The notes under the pieces are model-generated. The model worked only from the letters and a program-made list of their open reading frames with translations. It did no database searches and was not told where the DNA came from. 64,000 bases of DNA. It comes from JAVVHE01 sp032249695. Its GTDB lineage: Bacteria > Pseudomonadota > Alphaproteobacteria > Sphingomonadales > Sphingomonadaceae. Of the stretch, positions 34,793 to 43,420 are shown one piece after another. The DNA lies in the NCBI GenBank assembly GCA_032249695.1, contig JAVVHE010000013.1, positions 1 through 64,000 of the forward strand, read 5' to 3'. Position 1 is the stretch's first letter, and each line of letters starts with the position of its first letter. The position numbers and the translations under genes are program-made.

Positions 34793-36319
34793 ATGCGTTT
34801 CCGCCATCTCCCCGCCGCCGCTCTTGCGCTGTCGCTTGCCGGCGCAGCGCACGCCGCCGCGCCGCCGCCGCGCGCTGCGGTGAAAGCGTGGGTCAACGCG
34901 AACCAGCGCGCCGTTCTCAGCGACTTCCTCGCGTTCACCGCGATACCAAACGTCGCGACCACGCTGCCCGATGTTGAACGGAACGCCGCCTACATCCGCG
35001 CCGAGCTGGAAAAGCGCGGGTTCACAACGCGCCTGCTCTCGGCCGCGCCGGGCACGCCGCCATCGGTGTTCGCCGAACGCCGCACGGCCGGTGCGAAGCG
35101 GACCATGCTGTTCTACGCCCACTATGACGGCCAGCCGATCGGCCAGAAGGGCTGGATCCTGAAGCCCTTCGCGCCCGAGGTCCGCACCGCGCTGCCCGAA
35201 GCGAAGCGCGTCGACTGGCGCGCGGCGCCTGCGCTCGATCCGGAGTGGCGCGTGTTCGGACGCGGCACTGGCGACGACAAGCTGTCGATCCAGGCGATGC
35301 TGTCGGCGCTCGATGCGCTGAAGGCCACAAGCGCGAAGCCGTCGGTCAACATCAAGCTGCTCTATGAGGGCGAGGAGGAGCAGGGCTCGCCGCATTTCGG
35401 GACGATCGTCGAACAGAACGCAGCGCTGCTGAAGGCCGATGCGCTCATCATGGGCGACGGCCCGATGCACCAATCGGGCCGCCAGATCCTCACCTTCGGC
35501 AATCGCGGCATCGTCGGGTTCACGGCGACGGTCTACGGCCCAATGAAGCCGCTGCACGACGGCCATTATGGCAGCTTCGCGCCCAGCCCGACGGTGATGC
35601 TGGCGCATCTGGTCGCGCGGATGCGCGACGAGGACGGCACGATCCGCATCCCCGGCGTGCTGGCGGGCGTGGCACCGGTGACGGCAGCCGACCGCGCGGC
35701 GATCGCCGCGATGCCGGCGAACGAGGCAGAGGTGCGCCGCGCGCTGGGGCTGGGCCGCAGCATCGGCCCCGCGCGGCTGCCGGAGGGCTATCTCGCGCCG
35801 ACGCTCAACGTGCGCGCGATCCATGCGGGGGACGACGGGCCGAATGCAGCGAACGCGATCGCCACCGAGGGGCACGCGAGCTTCGATCTGCGGCTGGCGG
35901 CGGGGCAGAAGCCGGAAGCGGTGAAGCGTGCGGTGGAGGACTGGCTGAAGGCCGAGGGCTGGACGGTGGTGACGGCAACGCCCGACGCGGCGTTTCGCGG
36001 CGCGAATGCGAAGGTCCTGAAGCTCCGCTGGGACGAGGGCGCGTCGGAGGCGGCGCGCACCCCGCTCGACCTCCCCGCCGCGCAGGCGGTCATCGGCTCG
36101 ATCGCGCGGACGGTCGGCTATCAGCCGATCCTGTCGCCCACCTCGGGCGGCAGCTCGGGCATCGCGGATGCGACAAAGACGCTCGGCACGCCGATGATCG
36201 GCGTCTCGATCGCCAACTATGACGACAACCAGCACGCCGAGAACGAGAACATCCGGCTGGGCAATCTGTGGGAAGGGATCGCGGTCTATGCGGGTTTGCT
36301 GAGCGACCTGGATTGGTAG
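34793..36319 (+). CDS. Secreted M20-family metallopeptidase
   Basis: A 508-residue exported peptidase with a signal peptide (MRFRHLPAAALALSLAGAAHAA). Zinc ligands are in MLFYAHYDGQP (first His and catalytic Asp), GRGTGDDK (bridging Asp), YEGEEEQGS (catalytic Glu plus ligand) and the C-terminal QHAENENI (last His). A dimerisation or lid domain is inserted at about residues 235-390. The M20/M25/M40 group includes dipeptidases and carboxypeptidases; the substrate is not predictable. It is divergent from trmB. Confidence 0.92.
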   Translation: MRFRHLPAAALALSLAGAAHAAAPPPRAAVKAWVNANQRAVLSDFLAFTAIPNVATTLPDVERNAAYIRAELEKRGFTTRLLSAAPGTPPSVFAERRTAGAKRTMLFYAHYDGQPIGQKGWILKPFAPEVRTALPEAKRVDWRAAPALDPEWRVFGRGTGDDKLSIQAMLSALDALKATSAKPSVNIKLLYEGEEEQGSPHFGTIVEQNAALLKADALIMGDGPMHQSGRQILTFGNRGIVGFTATVYGPMKPLHDGHYGSFAPSPTVMLAHLVARMRDEDGTIRIPGVLAGVAPVTAADRAAIAAMPANEAEVRRALGLGRSIGPARLPEGYLAPTLNVRAIHAGDDGPNAANAIATEGHASFDLRLAAGQKPEAVKRAVEDWLKAEGWTVVTATPDAAFRGANAKVLKLRWDEGASEAARTPLDLPAAQAVIGSIARTVGYQPILSPTSGGSSGIADATKTLGTPMIGVSIANYDDNQHAENENIRLGNLWEGIAVYAGLLSDLDW

Positions 36320-36332
36320 GACGCGCCCCGCC

Positions 36333-36418
36333 CGTCGCCCCGGCGAAAGCCAGGCCCTCCCGGTGTCGCACTCGCTGCGAGTGACTGGGTCTGGCGCCAG
36401 CTTCCCGCTGGCATGATA
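36333..36418. repeat. Palindromic intergenic repeat after the M20 gene
   Basis: An imperfect inverted repeat with arms CGCCCCGGCGAAAGCCAGG and (complement) GCCAGCGGGAAGCTGGCGCC centred on the perfect palindrome CACTCGC-T-GCGAGTG. It is related to the 26665-26755 element by its AAGC-TGG/CTGGCGCC parts and lies between two convergent genes. Confidence 0.6.
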
Positions 36419-36447
36419 GGGTGTCGTCGAGAGATTGGTCGCTTCCG

Positions 36448-38019
36448 CTACGTGATGAGCTTGCGCAACCCCTCCACGGTGTCCGCCTCGGCGGCGGGCT
36501 TGTCGAGGCGGATGCGAGCGATGCGGGGGAAGCGCATGGCGACCCCGCTTTTGTGGCGGGGGCTTTCGTGGATCGAATCGAACGCGATTTCAAAGACCAT
36601 CGTCTTTTCAACCTCGCGCACCGGGCCGAAGCGGGACGTCGTGTGATTCCTCACCCACCGGTCGAGCATCGCCAGCTCCTCGTCGGTGATGCCCGAATAG
36701 GCCTTGCCGACGGGCAGCAGCTTGCCGTCGGCGGTCCAGCAGCCGAAGGTGTAGTCGCTGTAAAAGCTCGACCGGCGGCCGTGGCCGCGCTGCGCGTACA
36801 TCACCACGCAGTCGGCGGTCAGCGGATCGCGTTTCCACTTCCACCACAGGCCGGTCTTGCGCCCGGCGACATACGGGCTGTCGCGGCGCTTCAGCATCAG
36901 CCCCTCGATCGCGGCGTCGCGCGCGCCCGAGCGGTGACGCTCCAGATCCTCCATCGAGGCGACCTGAACGAGTGTCGACACGTCGAACCGTTCGGGCGGC
37001 AGCCGGTGCGCGAACGCCTCGAGCCGGGCGCGGCGCTCCGCCCACGGCAACGCCCGTAGGTCCTCGTCGCCATCGAACAGGATGTCGTAGAGGCGCACGA
37101 AGGCGGGGCTTTCCATCAGCGCCTTTGCCGAGACCGACTTGCGATTGAGGCGTTGCTGGAGCGCATTGAAGCTTCCCGCCTCGCCGCCCTGGACACTCCC
37201 GCGGATCATCAGCTCGCCATCGACGACGCCCTCAACCCGGAACGCCTCGGCGACATCGGGAAAACCCGCGGTGATATCGTCGCCCGCGCGGCTGAACAGA
37301 CGCGTTTCCCGGCCGACATGCTGCGCCTGGACGCGGATCCCGTCCCACTTCCACTCGGCGGCGTAGTCCTTGAGGTCGATCGTGGCGCCTTCCAGCGGAT
37401 GCGCGAGCATGAACGGGCGGAACACGGGCCGGTCGGGCGAGTGCGGCTTGTCCGCGTGGCCCAGCGCCCAGGCGAACAGCGTCGGGTAGGGCGCGTGCAC
37501 GCAGCTCCACACCTCCTCCACGTCGTCGAGCGCCACACCGAACGCCTGCGCAAAGGCAGTGCGCGCAAGGCGCGCGGAGACGCCGACGCGCAGCTCGCCC
37601 GTCACCAGCTTCAACAGCGCGAAGCGGCCGTCGGCGTCCAATCGGTCTAGGAAGCCGGTCAGCACCCGCGGGGCCTCGGCGCGCGTCGCGGAGAGCATCG
37701 CGTCGATGACTTCGGGCAATGTGGGTTCGGGGCCGGCCGGAATCGGCGGCGCGGGCCAGATGAGCGCGGTCGTCTCGGCGAGGTCGCCGACGAAGCTGTA
37801 GCTCATATAAAACAGCTCGGGGTCGACGCGGCCCTCGACCGCGGCGCGGATCTGGCTGGCCTTGACGGCGGGGAGCTTGAGCCCGCCAGTCAGCGCGGCG
37901 AGCGCCCAGCCGCGCTCGGGATCGGGCGCGGCGATCAGATAGTCCGCGATCAGCTTCAGCTTGGCGTTGCGCGCGGGCGTGTAGATCAGGCGGTCGAGCA
38001 GGCGGGCGAAAGCGTGCAT
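36448..38019 (-). CDS. ATP-dependent DNA ligase (ligase-associated DNA-repair type)
   Basis: Seals nicks using ATP. It has an N-terminal DNA-binding domain (1-200), the nucleotidyl lysine in EWKWDGIRVQ (motif I, KxDG), motif III-like VVDGELMIRG, motif IV EGLMLKRRDSPYVAGRKTG (in part) and motif V WWKWKRDPLTAD, then an OB-fold to residue 523. This long form normally lies in a cluster with an MBL-fold exonuclease and a DEXH helicase; neither is in the window. ATG 38019 is the first good start. Confidence 0.93.
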   Translation of the reverse strand: MHAFARLLDRLIYTPARNAKLKLIADYLIAAPDPERGWALAALTGGLKLPAVKASQIRAAVEGRVDPELFYMSYSFVGDLAETTALIWPAPPIPAGPEPTLPEVIDAMLSATRAEAPRVLTGFLDRLDADGRFALLKLVTGELRVGVSARLARTAFAQAFGVALDDVEEVWSCVHAPYPTLFAWALGHADKPHSPDRPVFRPFMLAHPLEGATIDLKDYAAEWKWDGIRVQAQHVGRETRLFSRAGDDITAGFPDVAEAFRVEGVVDGELMIRGSVQGGEAGSFNALQQRLNRKSVSAKALMESPAFVRLYDILFDGDEDLRALPWAERRARLEAFAHRLPPERFDVSTLVQVASMEDLERHRSGARDAAIEGLMLKRRDSPYVAGRKTGLWWKWKRDPLTADCVVMYAQRGHGRRSSFYSDYTFGCWTADGKLLPVGKAYSGITDEELAMLDRWVRNHTTSRFGPVREVEKTMVFEIAFDSIHESPRHKSGVAMRFPRIARIRLDKPAAEADTVEGLRKLIT

Positions 38020-38087
38020 GTGCGGGCGAGATAGGGCGCGTAACCGCGGCTGGCACTAGCTCGTCCCCGGAACCGGGACGATCCGGG

Positions 38088-39359
38088 CTATTTCGGCGGC
38101 ACCACCGGCTGGCCCGCGCGGCGCAGTTCCTCGGCCTTCCAGCGCATCGCCATCGCGACGCGCGCGCGGCCGCTCGGGTGATCGAAGAACAGCCGCTCCT
38201 CCCACACGCCGGGTTCGATCTTGCGATATTGGCTCAGCATCATCGCCACGCGCGCGAAACCATCCGGCTCGCGCGCGGCGTTGAGGCCGAAGATGTCGGC
38301 CTCGGCCTCCTGCGTGTAGACGATCCGGTTGATGACAGGGCGCGCGGCGGCGAACAGCAGCGTCAGCACCAGCGCCGCGACCGAGATCACCGCCGGGTCG
38401 GCGATCGTGGTCACGCCCCAGTGCTCGCCACGCCAGCGGAGCAATGCCGGGACCGCGCGGCTGATGAGGAACAGCATGGTGCCGATCAGCAACAGGAACT
38501 GGATCAGCGATTTCCAGACGTGGCCCAGCACATAGTGGCCCATCTCGTGCCCCATCACCGCCTTGATCACCGCCGGATCGCGCGTGTTGAGCAGGTTGTC
38601 GTTCAACGCAATGCGCGTCGTTCCGCCAAGCCCGGACACATTGGCGCGGATCTTCTTGGTCTGGCGGCTGGCGTCGACAACGAATACGTTCGTCGCGGGC
38701 ACGCCGTTCTCGCGCGCCAAGCTCAGGATCTGCTCGCGCAGCGGCCCCTCGGCCATCGGAGCGTATTTGTTGAACAGCGGCTCGATGAACACCGGCGCGA
38801 GCGCGATGCCGAAGGTGAACGCGGCCATGACGACGAGCGTGCTCCACGCCCACCAGCTGTTCGGACGGCGGCGGACCAGCAGCAGGATGGGGATGAACAC
38901 CAACGCGCCAAGAATCGTGCCGATCACCAGCTGCTTGCCCCAATCGCCCATGAACGCGGCGAACGTCTGATTGGACAGCCCGTAATCATGCTCGCGCCAG
39001 AAACCTTCGTAGATCGTGTAGGGCAGCGTCAGCAGCGCGGTCAGCAGGCCATAGACCAGCCCGAACACCAGCGTGCGGCCCGCGAGCGAGCGCCGCAGAC
39101 GGGCCGCGAAGGCCGACAGCCGCCGGATCACGCCGGTTTCCAGAAGAAGCAGGTCCACTCCGATGCCGACGAGGGCGCCCCACAGGATCAGCCAGTAGCC
39201 GCCCTCGAAATACGCGTCCGATCGTGCCCGAGCCGCGCCCTGCAGCGTCGACATGTAGGCGCGCGTCGCTGCGTCGGGATCGAACGGTACCTGCGCCAGC
39301 GCGGGCACGCACAGCAGCAGCGCCGCGCCGCCCACCATCAACCCCAACCCTTGCCGCAT
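38088..39359 (-). CDS. M48-family membrane metalloprotease (Ste24-like)
   Basis: A 423-residue inner-membrane protease with an initial hydrophobic segment, about six further membrane spans and the zinc site VMGHEMGHYVLGH, with the third ligand Glu in QEAEADIFGLN. The M48A (CAAX-protease) layout with the N-terminal multi-span domain distinguishes it from HtpX. Prokaryotic members do quality control of membrane proteins; there is no prenyl substrate evidence here. It is divergent from the deacetylase-like gene. Confidence 0.9.
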   Translation of the reverse strand: MRQGLGLMVGGAALLLCVPALAQVPFDPDAATRAYMSTLQGAARARSDAYFEGGYWLILWGALVGIGVDLLLLETGVIRRLSAFAARLRRSLAGRTLVFGLVYGLLTALLTLPYTIYEGFWREHDYGLSNQTFAAFMGDWGKQLVIGTILGALVFIPILLLVRRRPNSWWAWSTLVVMAAFTFGIALAPVFIEPLFNKYAPMAEGPLREQILSLARENGVPATNVFVVDASRQTKKIRANVSGLGGTTRIALNDNLLNTRDPAVIKAVMGHEMGHYVLGHVWKSLIQFLLLIGTMLFLISRAVPALLRWRGEHWGVTTIADPAVISVAALVLTLLFAAARPVINRIVYTQEAEADIFGLNAAREPDGFARVAMMLSQYRKIEPGVWEERLFFDHPSGRARVAMAMRWKAEELRRAGQPVVPPK

Positions 39360-39433
39360 CCCTCGCTCCCCCAGCGCGTACCGCTACAGCGCGCCGCTAC
39401 CCGGCGGCAAGCGCGCTGCCTATCTCGGCGCGA

Positions 39434-40336
39434 GTGATCCCCGTTTTTCATCATCCCGAATACGTCGCCGAGCTGCCGGGCCACGTGAGCTTCCCGATGA
39501 GCAAATACCGGCTCGTCGTGGATGCGCTCGCCGAGGCGGGGACGGAGATCGAGCCGCATCTGCCCGATGCGATGGAGCGCGAGTGGATCGCGCGCGTGCA
39601 CACGCCGGCCTACACCGACGCGGTGCTGGCAAGCGCGGTCGATCCGCGGATCGAGCGCCGCATCGGATTTCCGGTCACCCCCCGCGTCACCCGCCGGTCG
39701 GTGCTGTCGGTCGGCGGCACGCATGGCGCGGCGCGGCTTGCGCTCGCGCGCGGCTATGCTGCGAACGCCGCGGGCGGGTCGCACCACGCGCTCGCCGAGA
39801 CGGGCGCGGGCTATTGCGTGCTGAATGACCTCGCGATCGCGGCCACGCGGCTGCTGGCAGAGGGGCATGTGCGCCGCATCGCGATCGTCGATCTGGACGT
39901 CCACCAGGGCGACGGCACCGCGGCGCTCTTGGCAGACGAGCCGCGCGCGCTGACCTATTCGATGCACGCCGAGAAAAATTTTCCCGCGCGCAAGGCCGTG
40001 TCGGACGTCGACGTGGGCCTGCCCGACGGCACGGGCGACGCGGCCTATCTGGACGCGCTCGCCGAAACGCTGCCGCCTGCGCTCGAGCGGTTTCGGCCCG
40101 ACCTCGTGCTGTATCAGGCAGGCGTCGACTGCCATGTCGATGACAAGCTCGGCCGTCTGGCGCTGACCGATGCGGGGCTTGCGGCGCGCGACCGGTTCGT
40201 GATGGGCACCGCGCGGCGTGTGGGGGCCGCGCTCGCGAGCGTGCTGGGCGGCGGCTATGGCGCCGATCGCATGGCCGTCGCGCGCCGCCACGCCGCGACG
40301 ATTCTGACGCTCGCGCGCGAGGTGGCGGCGGCGTGA
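39434..40336 (+). CDS. Histone-deacetylase-family amidohydrolase
   Basis: A zinc amidohydrolase of the arginase/deacetylase fold, 300 residues. It shows GGSHHALAETGAGYCVLND (His-His, catalytic), VDLDVHQGDGT (zinc Asp and His), and VLYQAGVDCHVDDKLGRL (zinc Asp). Bacterial members act on acetylated small molecules or proteins. The GTG at 39434 begins VIPVFHHPEY, which matches the usual first strand; the open frame further upstream runs into the divergent M48 gene and is rejected. Confidence 0.9.
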   Translation: MIPVFHHPEYVAELPGHVSFPMSKYRLVVDALAEAGTEIEPHLPDAMEREWIARVHTPAYTDAVLASAVDPRIERRIGFPVTPRVTRRSVLSVGGTHGAARLALARGYAANAAGGSHHALAETGAGYCVLNDLAIAATRLLAEGHVRRIAIVDLDVHQGDGTAALLADEPRALTYSMHAEKNFPARKAVSDVDVGLPDGTGDAAYLDALAETLPPALERFRPDLVLYQAGVDCHVDDKLGRLALTDAGLAARDRFVMGTARRVGAALASVLGGGYGADRMAVARRHAATILTLAREVAAA

Positions 40337-40442
40337 CGGCTGCCTGACTTGCCGCGCCGTGCGCGGGCGGGCAGACGGGTCGCGATGAAGCCCGCGCCCG
40401 CTCGGCGCGCTCGAGCCAAGCTCTGACGGAGACCCACCGCCC

Positions 40443-40883
40443 ATGCGCCTGTTCGTTGCCGCCCTGCTGATGACGCTGCCCATTGCCGCCACCGCGCAGC
40501 TCCGCCCCGCGCAGCCCGCCGCGGTCCCTGCTCCCGCCGCACCCAGCCTCTCGCCCGCGGGCCGGGCCACGATGGAGGCCGCGCAGAAGGCGGGCATGGA
40601 GCGGCTGCGCTCCATCCTGCAGCGCCGGGGGCCGCAGCTGCGCGCCGCGCAGATCGACCTCGCCGACGCGCTTGCAGCGACGCCCTTCGATGCAGCCAAG
40701 GCGCAGCGCGCGATCACCACGCAGCAGGCGCTGACGTCCGAGATCACGAACGTCGTCGCGTCGGCGCAGCTGGACGGGTTGAAGAAACTCTCCGCTGCCG
40801 ACCGGATGCTGCTGTCGCGCCAGTTCCGCGCGTCGGCCGACCGCATCGCCAAGGAAGGCTTCAGCCCGCCCGCCCCGCGCTGA
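40443..40883 (+). CDS. Small secreted Spy/LTXXQ-like periplasmic protein (first of ECF module)
   Basis: A 146-residue protein with a signal peptide (MRLFVAALLMTLPIAATAQ), a Pro/Ala spacer, and an all-helical C-terminal part (about 40-140). It contains GMERLRSILQRRGPQLRAA and LSAADRMLLSRQFRASADR, which recall the helical hairpin and LTxxQ-type motifs of CpxP/Spy-like stress proteins. It is the first gene of a four-gene run with an ECF sigma factor, with GGAG before the ATG. A chaperone or sensor role is an inference from context. Confidence 0.7.
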   Translation: MRLFVAALLMTLPIAATAQLRPAQPAAVPAPAAPSLSPAGRATMEAAQKAGMERLRSILQRRGPQLRAAQIDLADALAATPFDAAKAQRAITTQQALTSEITNVVASAQLDGLKKLSAADRMLLSRQFRASADRIAKEGFSPPAPR

Positions 40884-40910
40884 CGTCTGGCGCTGTCGCC
40901 TGGCGTCGCC

Positions 40911-41507
40911 GTGGGGGAAAGCGCCGCCGCCCCCCGTAATGCCTCCGTGCTCGCCGTGACGCCCGTCAGCGCCACCATCCTACTCAGCCGTGTCGCGGCG
41001 GGCGACCGCGCCGCGTTCCAGGCGCTCGCGCGCCAGTGGAGCCCGCTCGCGCTGCGCATCGCCGCGAAGGTGCTGCCCGATGTCGCCGAGGCCGAGGACG
41101 CTGCCCAGGCCGCGCTGCTGAACGTGTGGCGCAAGGCGGCGAGCTTCGATGCAGGCCGCGGCACCGCGGAGAGCTGGTTCCGGCGGCTGGTCGTCAACGC
41201 CGCGCTCGACCGGCGGCGGACGCTGAAGCCCGTGCAGCCGATCGAGGCCGCCTTCGATGCGGTCTCGCCGGAACCCGATCCCGGCGAGCGGGCCGAGGCC
41301 GCCGACGAGGTGGCGCGCCTGCGCGCGGCCATTGCGCGGCTGAACCCGCGCCAGCGCGCCGCGATTGCGCTTTTCTACGGCGAGGATTCCTCAACCGCCG
41401 AGGTCGCCGAAGCGATCGGCGCCACTCCCAAGGCAGTCGAAGGACTGCTGGCGAGGGCGAGGGCCGATCTCGCGCGTATCTTAACGGGTATGAGGACCGA
41501 CACGTGA
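40911..41507 (+). CDS. ECF-type RNA polymerase sigma factor
   Basis: A 198-residue sigma factor with region 2 (ALARQWSPLALRIAAKVLPD to ALDRRR, with AEDAAQAALLNVWRKA as core) and region 4 (LNPRQRAAIALFYGEDSSTA plus a helix-turn-helix at EVAEAIGATPKAVEGLLARA). There is no region 3 and no extra C-terminal domain. The GTG at 40911 is the first start; a GTG at 40956 is also possible since the first 15 residues are not conserved-looking. Its stop overlaps the start of the anti-sigma gene (GTGA), typical of sigma/anti-sigma pairs. Confidence 0.9.
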   Translation: MGESAAAPRNASVLAVTPVSATILLSRVAAGDRAAFQALARQWSPLALRIAAKVLPDVAEAEDAAQAALLNVWRKAASFDAGRGTAESWFRRLVVNAALDRRRTLKPVQPIEAAFDAVSPEPDPGERAEAADEVARLRAAIARLNPRQRAAIALFYGEDSSTAEVAEAIGATPKAVEGLLARARADLARILTGMRTDT

Positions 41508-41959
41508 CTCCGGACCGCGTTAACGAACTGATCGAAGCCTATGGCTCCGATCCTGCGCGCTGGCCCGCAAACGAGCGCGCCGATGCCGAGGCGCTGCTGC
41601 GCGGCGATAAGGCATTGCGCGCCCGTGCGAACGCCGCCTTCCCGCTAGACCGCAGCATCGCCGCCTGGGCCCGCTCGCCCGAAGCCGCCGAAGCCCTCGC
41701 CGATGCGCTCGCAGCGCGCGTGGTGGCCAACCTGCCGCGGCAGGACGCGCGGCGGCGTCCGTGGCAACTGTGGGGCGGCGGCCTGGGCGTTGCGGCGAGC
41801 GTCGCTGCTGCGGCCTTCCTCCTCACGCCCCGCGAACACACCCCCACGCCGCAGCCGCACCAAGTGCAGCTCGCAGCGCAGGCCGGATCCGAACAGGCGA
41901 AGGCCGAAGCCTTCCAGCTGCTATTCGTACCAACTCCAGACGAAGAGGACGTCTTATGA
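41504..41959 (+). CDS. Membrane-anchored anti-sigma factor
   Basis: A 151-residue protein with a cytosolic N-terminal helical region (VTPDRVNELIEAYGSDPARW, then ALLRGDKALRARA), one membrane helix at about 92-111 (LWGGGLGVAASVAAAAFLL) and a short periplasmic tail. The layout and the 4-bp overlaps with the sigma gene before it and the secreted protein after it support the role. No zinc-binding HxxxCxxC motif is present, so it is not a ZAS-type factor. Sequence similarity to a named family is weak; the call is mostly from context. Confidence 0.75.
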   Translation: MTPDRVNELIEAYGSDPARWPANERADAEALLRGDKALRARANAAFPLDRSIAAWARSPEAAEALADALAARVVANLPRQDARRRPWQLWGGGLGVAASVAAAAFLLTPREHTPTPQPHQVQLAAQAGSEQAKAEAFQLLFVPTPDEEDVL

Positions 41960-42459
41960 TCTCAGCACTGCGCACCGCCGCGCTCGCTGCGCTGGTCGGC
42001 GCAGCGGCACTGCCCGCTGCCGCCCAGGACATGCCGCCGCCCCCGGCACCGGGCTTGGGTAACCCCGGCCGCCCCGGCGGGCTGCGCGGCACGATGAGTC
42101 AATTGTCGCCCGAAGGCCGCCAAGCGCTGAAGCAGGCGATGCAGTCGCTGCGCGGCGACGGTACGCGCGAGCAGATCCAGGCCGCGCGCCAGCAGCAGCT
42201 GGACATTCTGGGCGCAGAGACGTTCGACGCCGCTGCGATGCAGCGCGCGCAGATGGCCGAGCGCAATCTTGTTACGGGACAGCAGCAGCGCCGCCAGGCC
42301 GCGCTGCTTGCAGCCTACTCGCGTATGAGCGCCGCCGACCGGCGCGTGCTGGCGCAGGCGGCGAACCAGGGCCGCGCCATGGTGCAGAACCGGCTGCAGC
42401 GCTTCCGCGATCGGCTCGGCAACGGCCAGTTCATACCACCGCCGCCGCCGGGGCTGTAA
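41956..42459 (+). CDS. Small secreted Spy/LTXXQ-like periplasmic protein (last of ECF module)
   Basis: A 167-residue exported protein: signal peptide MISALRTAALAALVGAAALPAAA, a Pro/Gly-rich stretch, then a long helical region with LSPEGRQALKQAMQSLRGD, QQQLDILGAETFDAAAMQRA and YSRMSAADRRVLAQA. It parallels the protein encoded at 40443 in length, signal peptide and the MSAADRR/LSAADRM segment, so the two look like paralogues on either side of the sigma/anti-sigma pair. ATG overlaps the anti-sigma stop (ATGA). Confidence 0.75.
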   Translation: MISALRTAALAALVGAAALPAAAQDMPPPPAPGLGNPGRPGGLRGTMSQLSPEGRQALKQAMQSLRGDGTREQIQAARQQQLDILGAETFDAAAMQRAQMAERNLVTGQQQRRQAALLAAYSRMSAADRRVLAQAANQGRAMVQNRLQRFRDRLGNGQFIPPPPPGL

Positions 42460-42467
42460 TCTTCCCA

Positions 42468-42486
42468 CCCCAATCACCGATTGGGG
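42468..42486. terminator. Probable bidirectional terminator hairpin
   Basis: CCCCAATC-ACC-GATTGGGG makes a perfect 8-bp stem, flanked by further CCC/GGG. It sits 8 bp after the ECF operon and 15 bp from the convergent aminotransferase stop. There is no T-run, so it may also be a dispersed palindrome. Confidence 0.5.
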
Positions 42487-42501
42487 AGGGACTGGATCCC
42501 G

Positions 42502-43371
42502 TCATGCCGCCGTGCGCCAGCCCGTCTGCCGCTCGATCTCGGCCCACAGCGCGTCTGCGAGGCGGCGGGTGACCGGACCGGGCGTGCCGTTGCCGACGGC
42601 CGCGCCGTCGATCCGGACCACCGGCACGCACGGGTTGGTTGTCGAGGTGATGAACGCCTCGGCCGCCCGCCTTGCCTCGTCGGGCGTGAACGGCCGCTCC
42701 TCAATGCGTACGCCCGCCTCGTTCTGCAGGCGCATCAGCGTGTCGCGCATCACGCCGCGCAGGATCGATCGGTCGGCCGCGCGCGTCACCACCGCGCCTG
42801 AGGAGGTCACGATCCAGGCATTGGTTGATCCGCCCTCGGTCACCAACCCATCGCGTACCATCCAACCCTCGGCCGCGCCCGCTGCGCGCGCAGCCTCCTT
42901 CGCCAGCACGTTGGGCAGCAGCGACACCGACTTGATGTCCGGTCGTAGCCAGCGCTCGTCGGGGACCAGCGCGACGCCGATGCCTGAATCGAGCGCGCGC
43001 CGCTTGGCTGCGAAATCGAACGGCCGGACGGTCATCACCAGCGACGGCCGCACGCCTGCGGGCACGCCGTGGTCGCGCCGCGCCACGCCGCGCGACCACT
43101 GGATGTATAGCAGGCCGTCGCGCAGCGCGTTTGCTGCCAGCAACCGCCCGGCCACCAGCGACAGGCGGGCTGCGGCGGGTGGTGCCATCGCCAGTTCGCG
43201 CGCCGAACGCTCCAGCCGGGCGAGGTGCGCGGGCCAATCGAGCAGCCGCCCGTTCATCAGCGCCGCAACTTCGTAGACTCCGTCGGCGAACTGGTAGCCG
43301 CGGTCCTCGACGCTGACCGCAGCCTCGCGCAGCGGCAGATAGCGGCCATTGACGTAAGCGGTGCGCGGCAA
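42502..43371 (-). CDS. D-amino-acid aminotransferase-like PLP enzyme (class IV)
   Basis: Fold-type IV aminotransferase of 289 residues. It has the DRGYQFADGVYEV start segment, the PLP lysine in LLPNVLAKEAA, and EGGSTNAWIV plus the phosphate-binding TSTTNPCVPV. The DRGYQFADGVYE wording fits D-alanine aminotransferase more than branched-chain aminotransferase or aminodeoxychorismate lyase. TTG start at 43371. It is divergent from the photolyase with 49 bp between them. Confidence 0.88.
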   Translation of the reverse strand: MPRTAYVNGRYLPLREAAVSVEDRGYQFADGVYEVAALMNGRLLDWPAHLARLERSARELAMAPPAAARLSLVAGRLLAANALRDGLLYIQWSRGVARRDHGVPAGVRPSLVMTVRPFDFAAKRRALDSGIGVALVPDERWLRPDIKSVSLLPNVLAKEAARAAGAAEGWMVRDGLVTEGGSTNAWIVTSSGAVVTRAADRSILRGVMRDTLMRLQNEAGVRIEERPFTPDEARRAAEAFITSTTNPCVPVVRIDGAAVGNGTPGPVTRRLADALWAEIERQTGWRTAA

Positions 43372-43420
43372 AACAGCCCTCGTGCGTTCCTGTGGGGTGC
43401 GGCGGCGTTATGCTGCGGCG

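Noticed and set aside
34424..36235. 603-codon minus-strand frame opposite the M20 peptidase
   Set aside because: Antisense shadow; the sense strand has a signal peptide and all zinc ligands.
38056..38943. 295-codon minus-strand frame beside the M48 gene
   Set aside because: Another-frame shadow of the M48 protease; no start context or domain.
39338..41332. 664-codon minus-strand frame across the deacetylase and ECF genes
   Set aside because: Covers several well-supported plus-strand genes and shows no domain.
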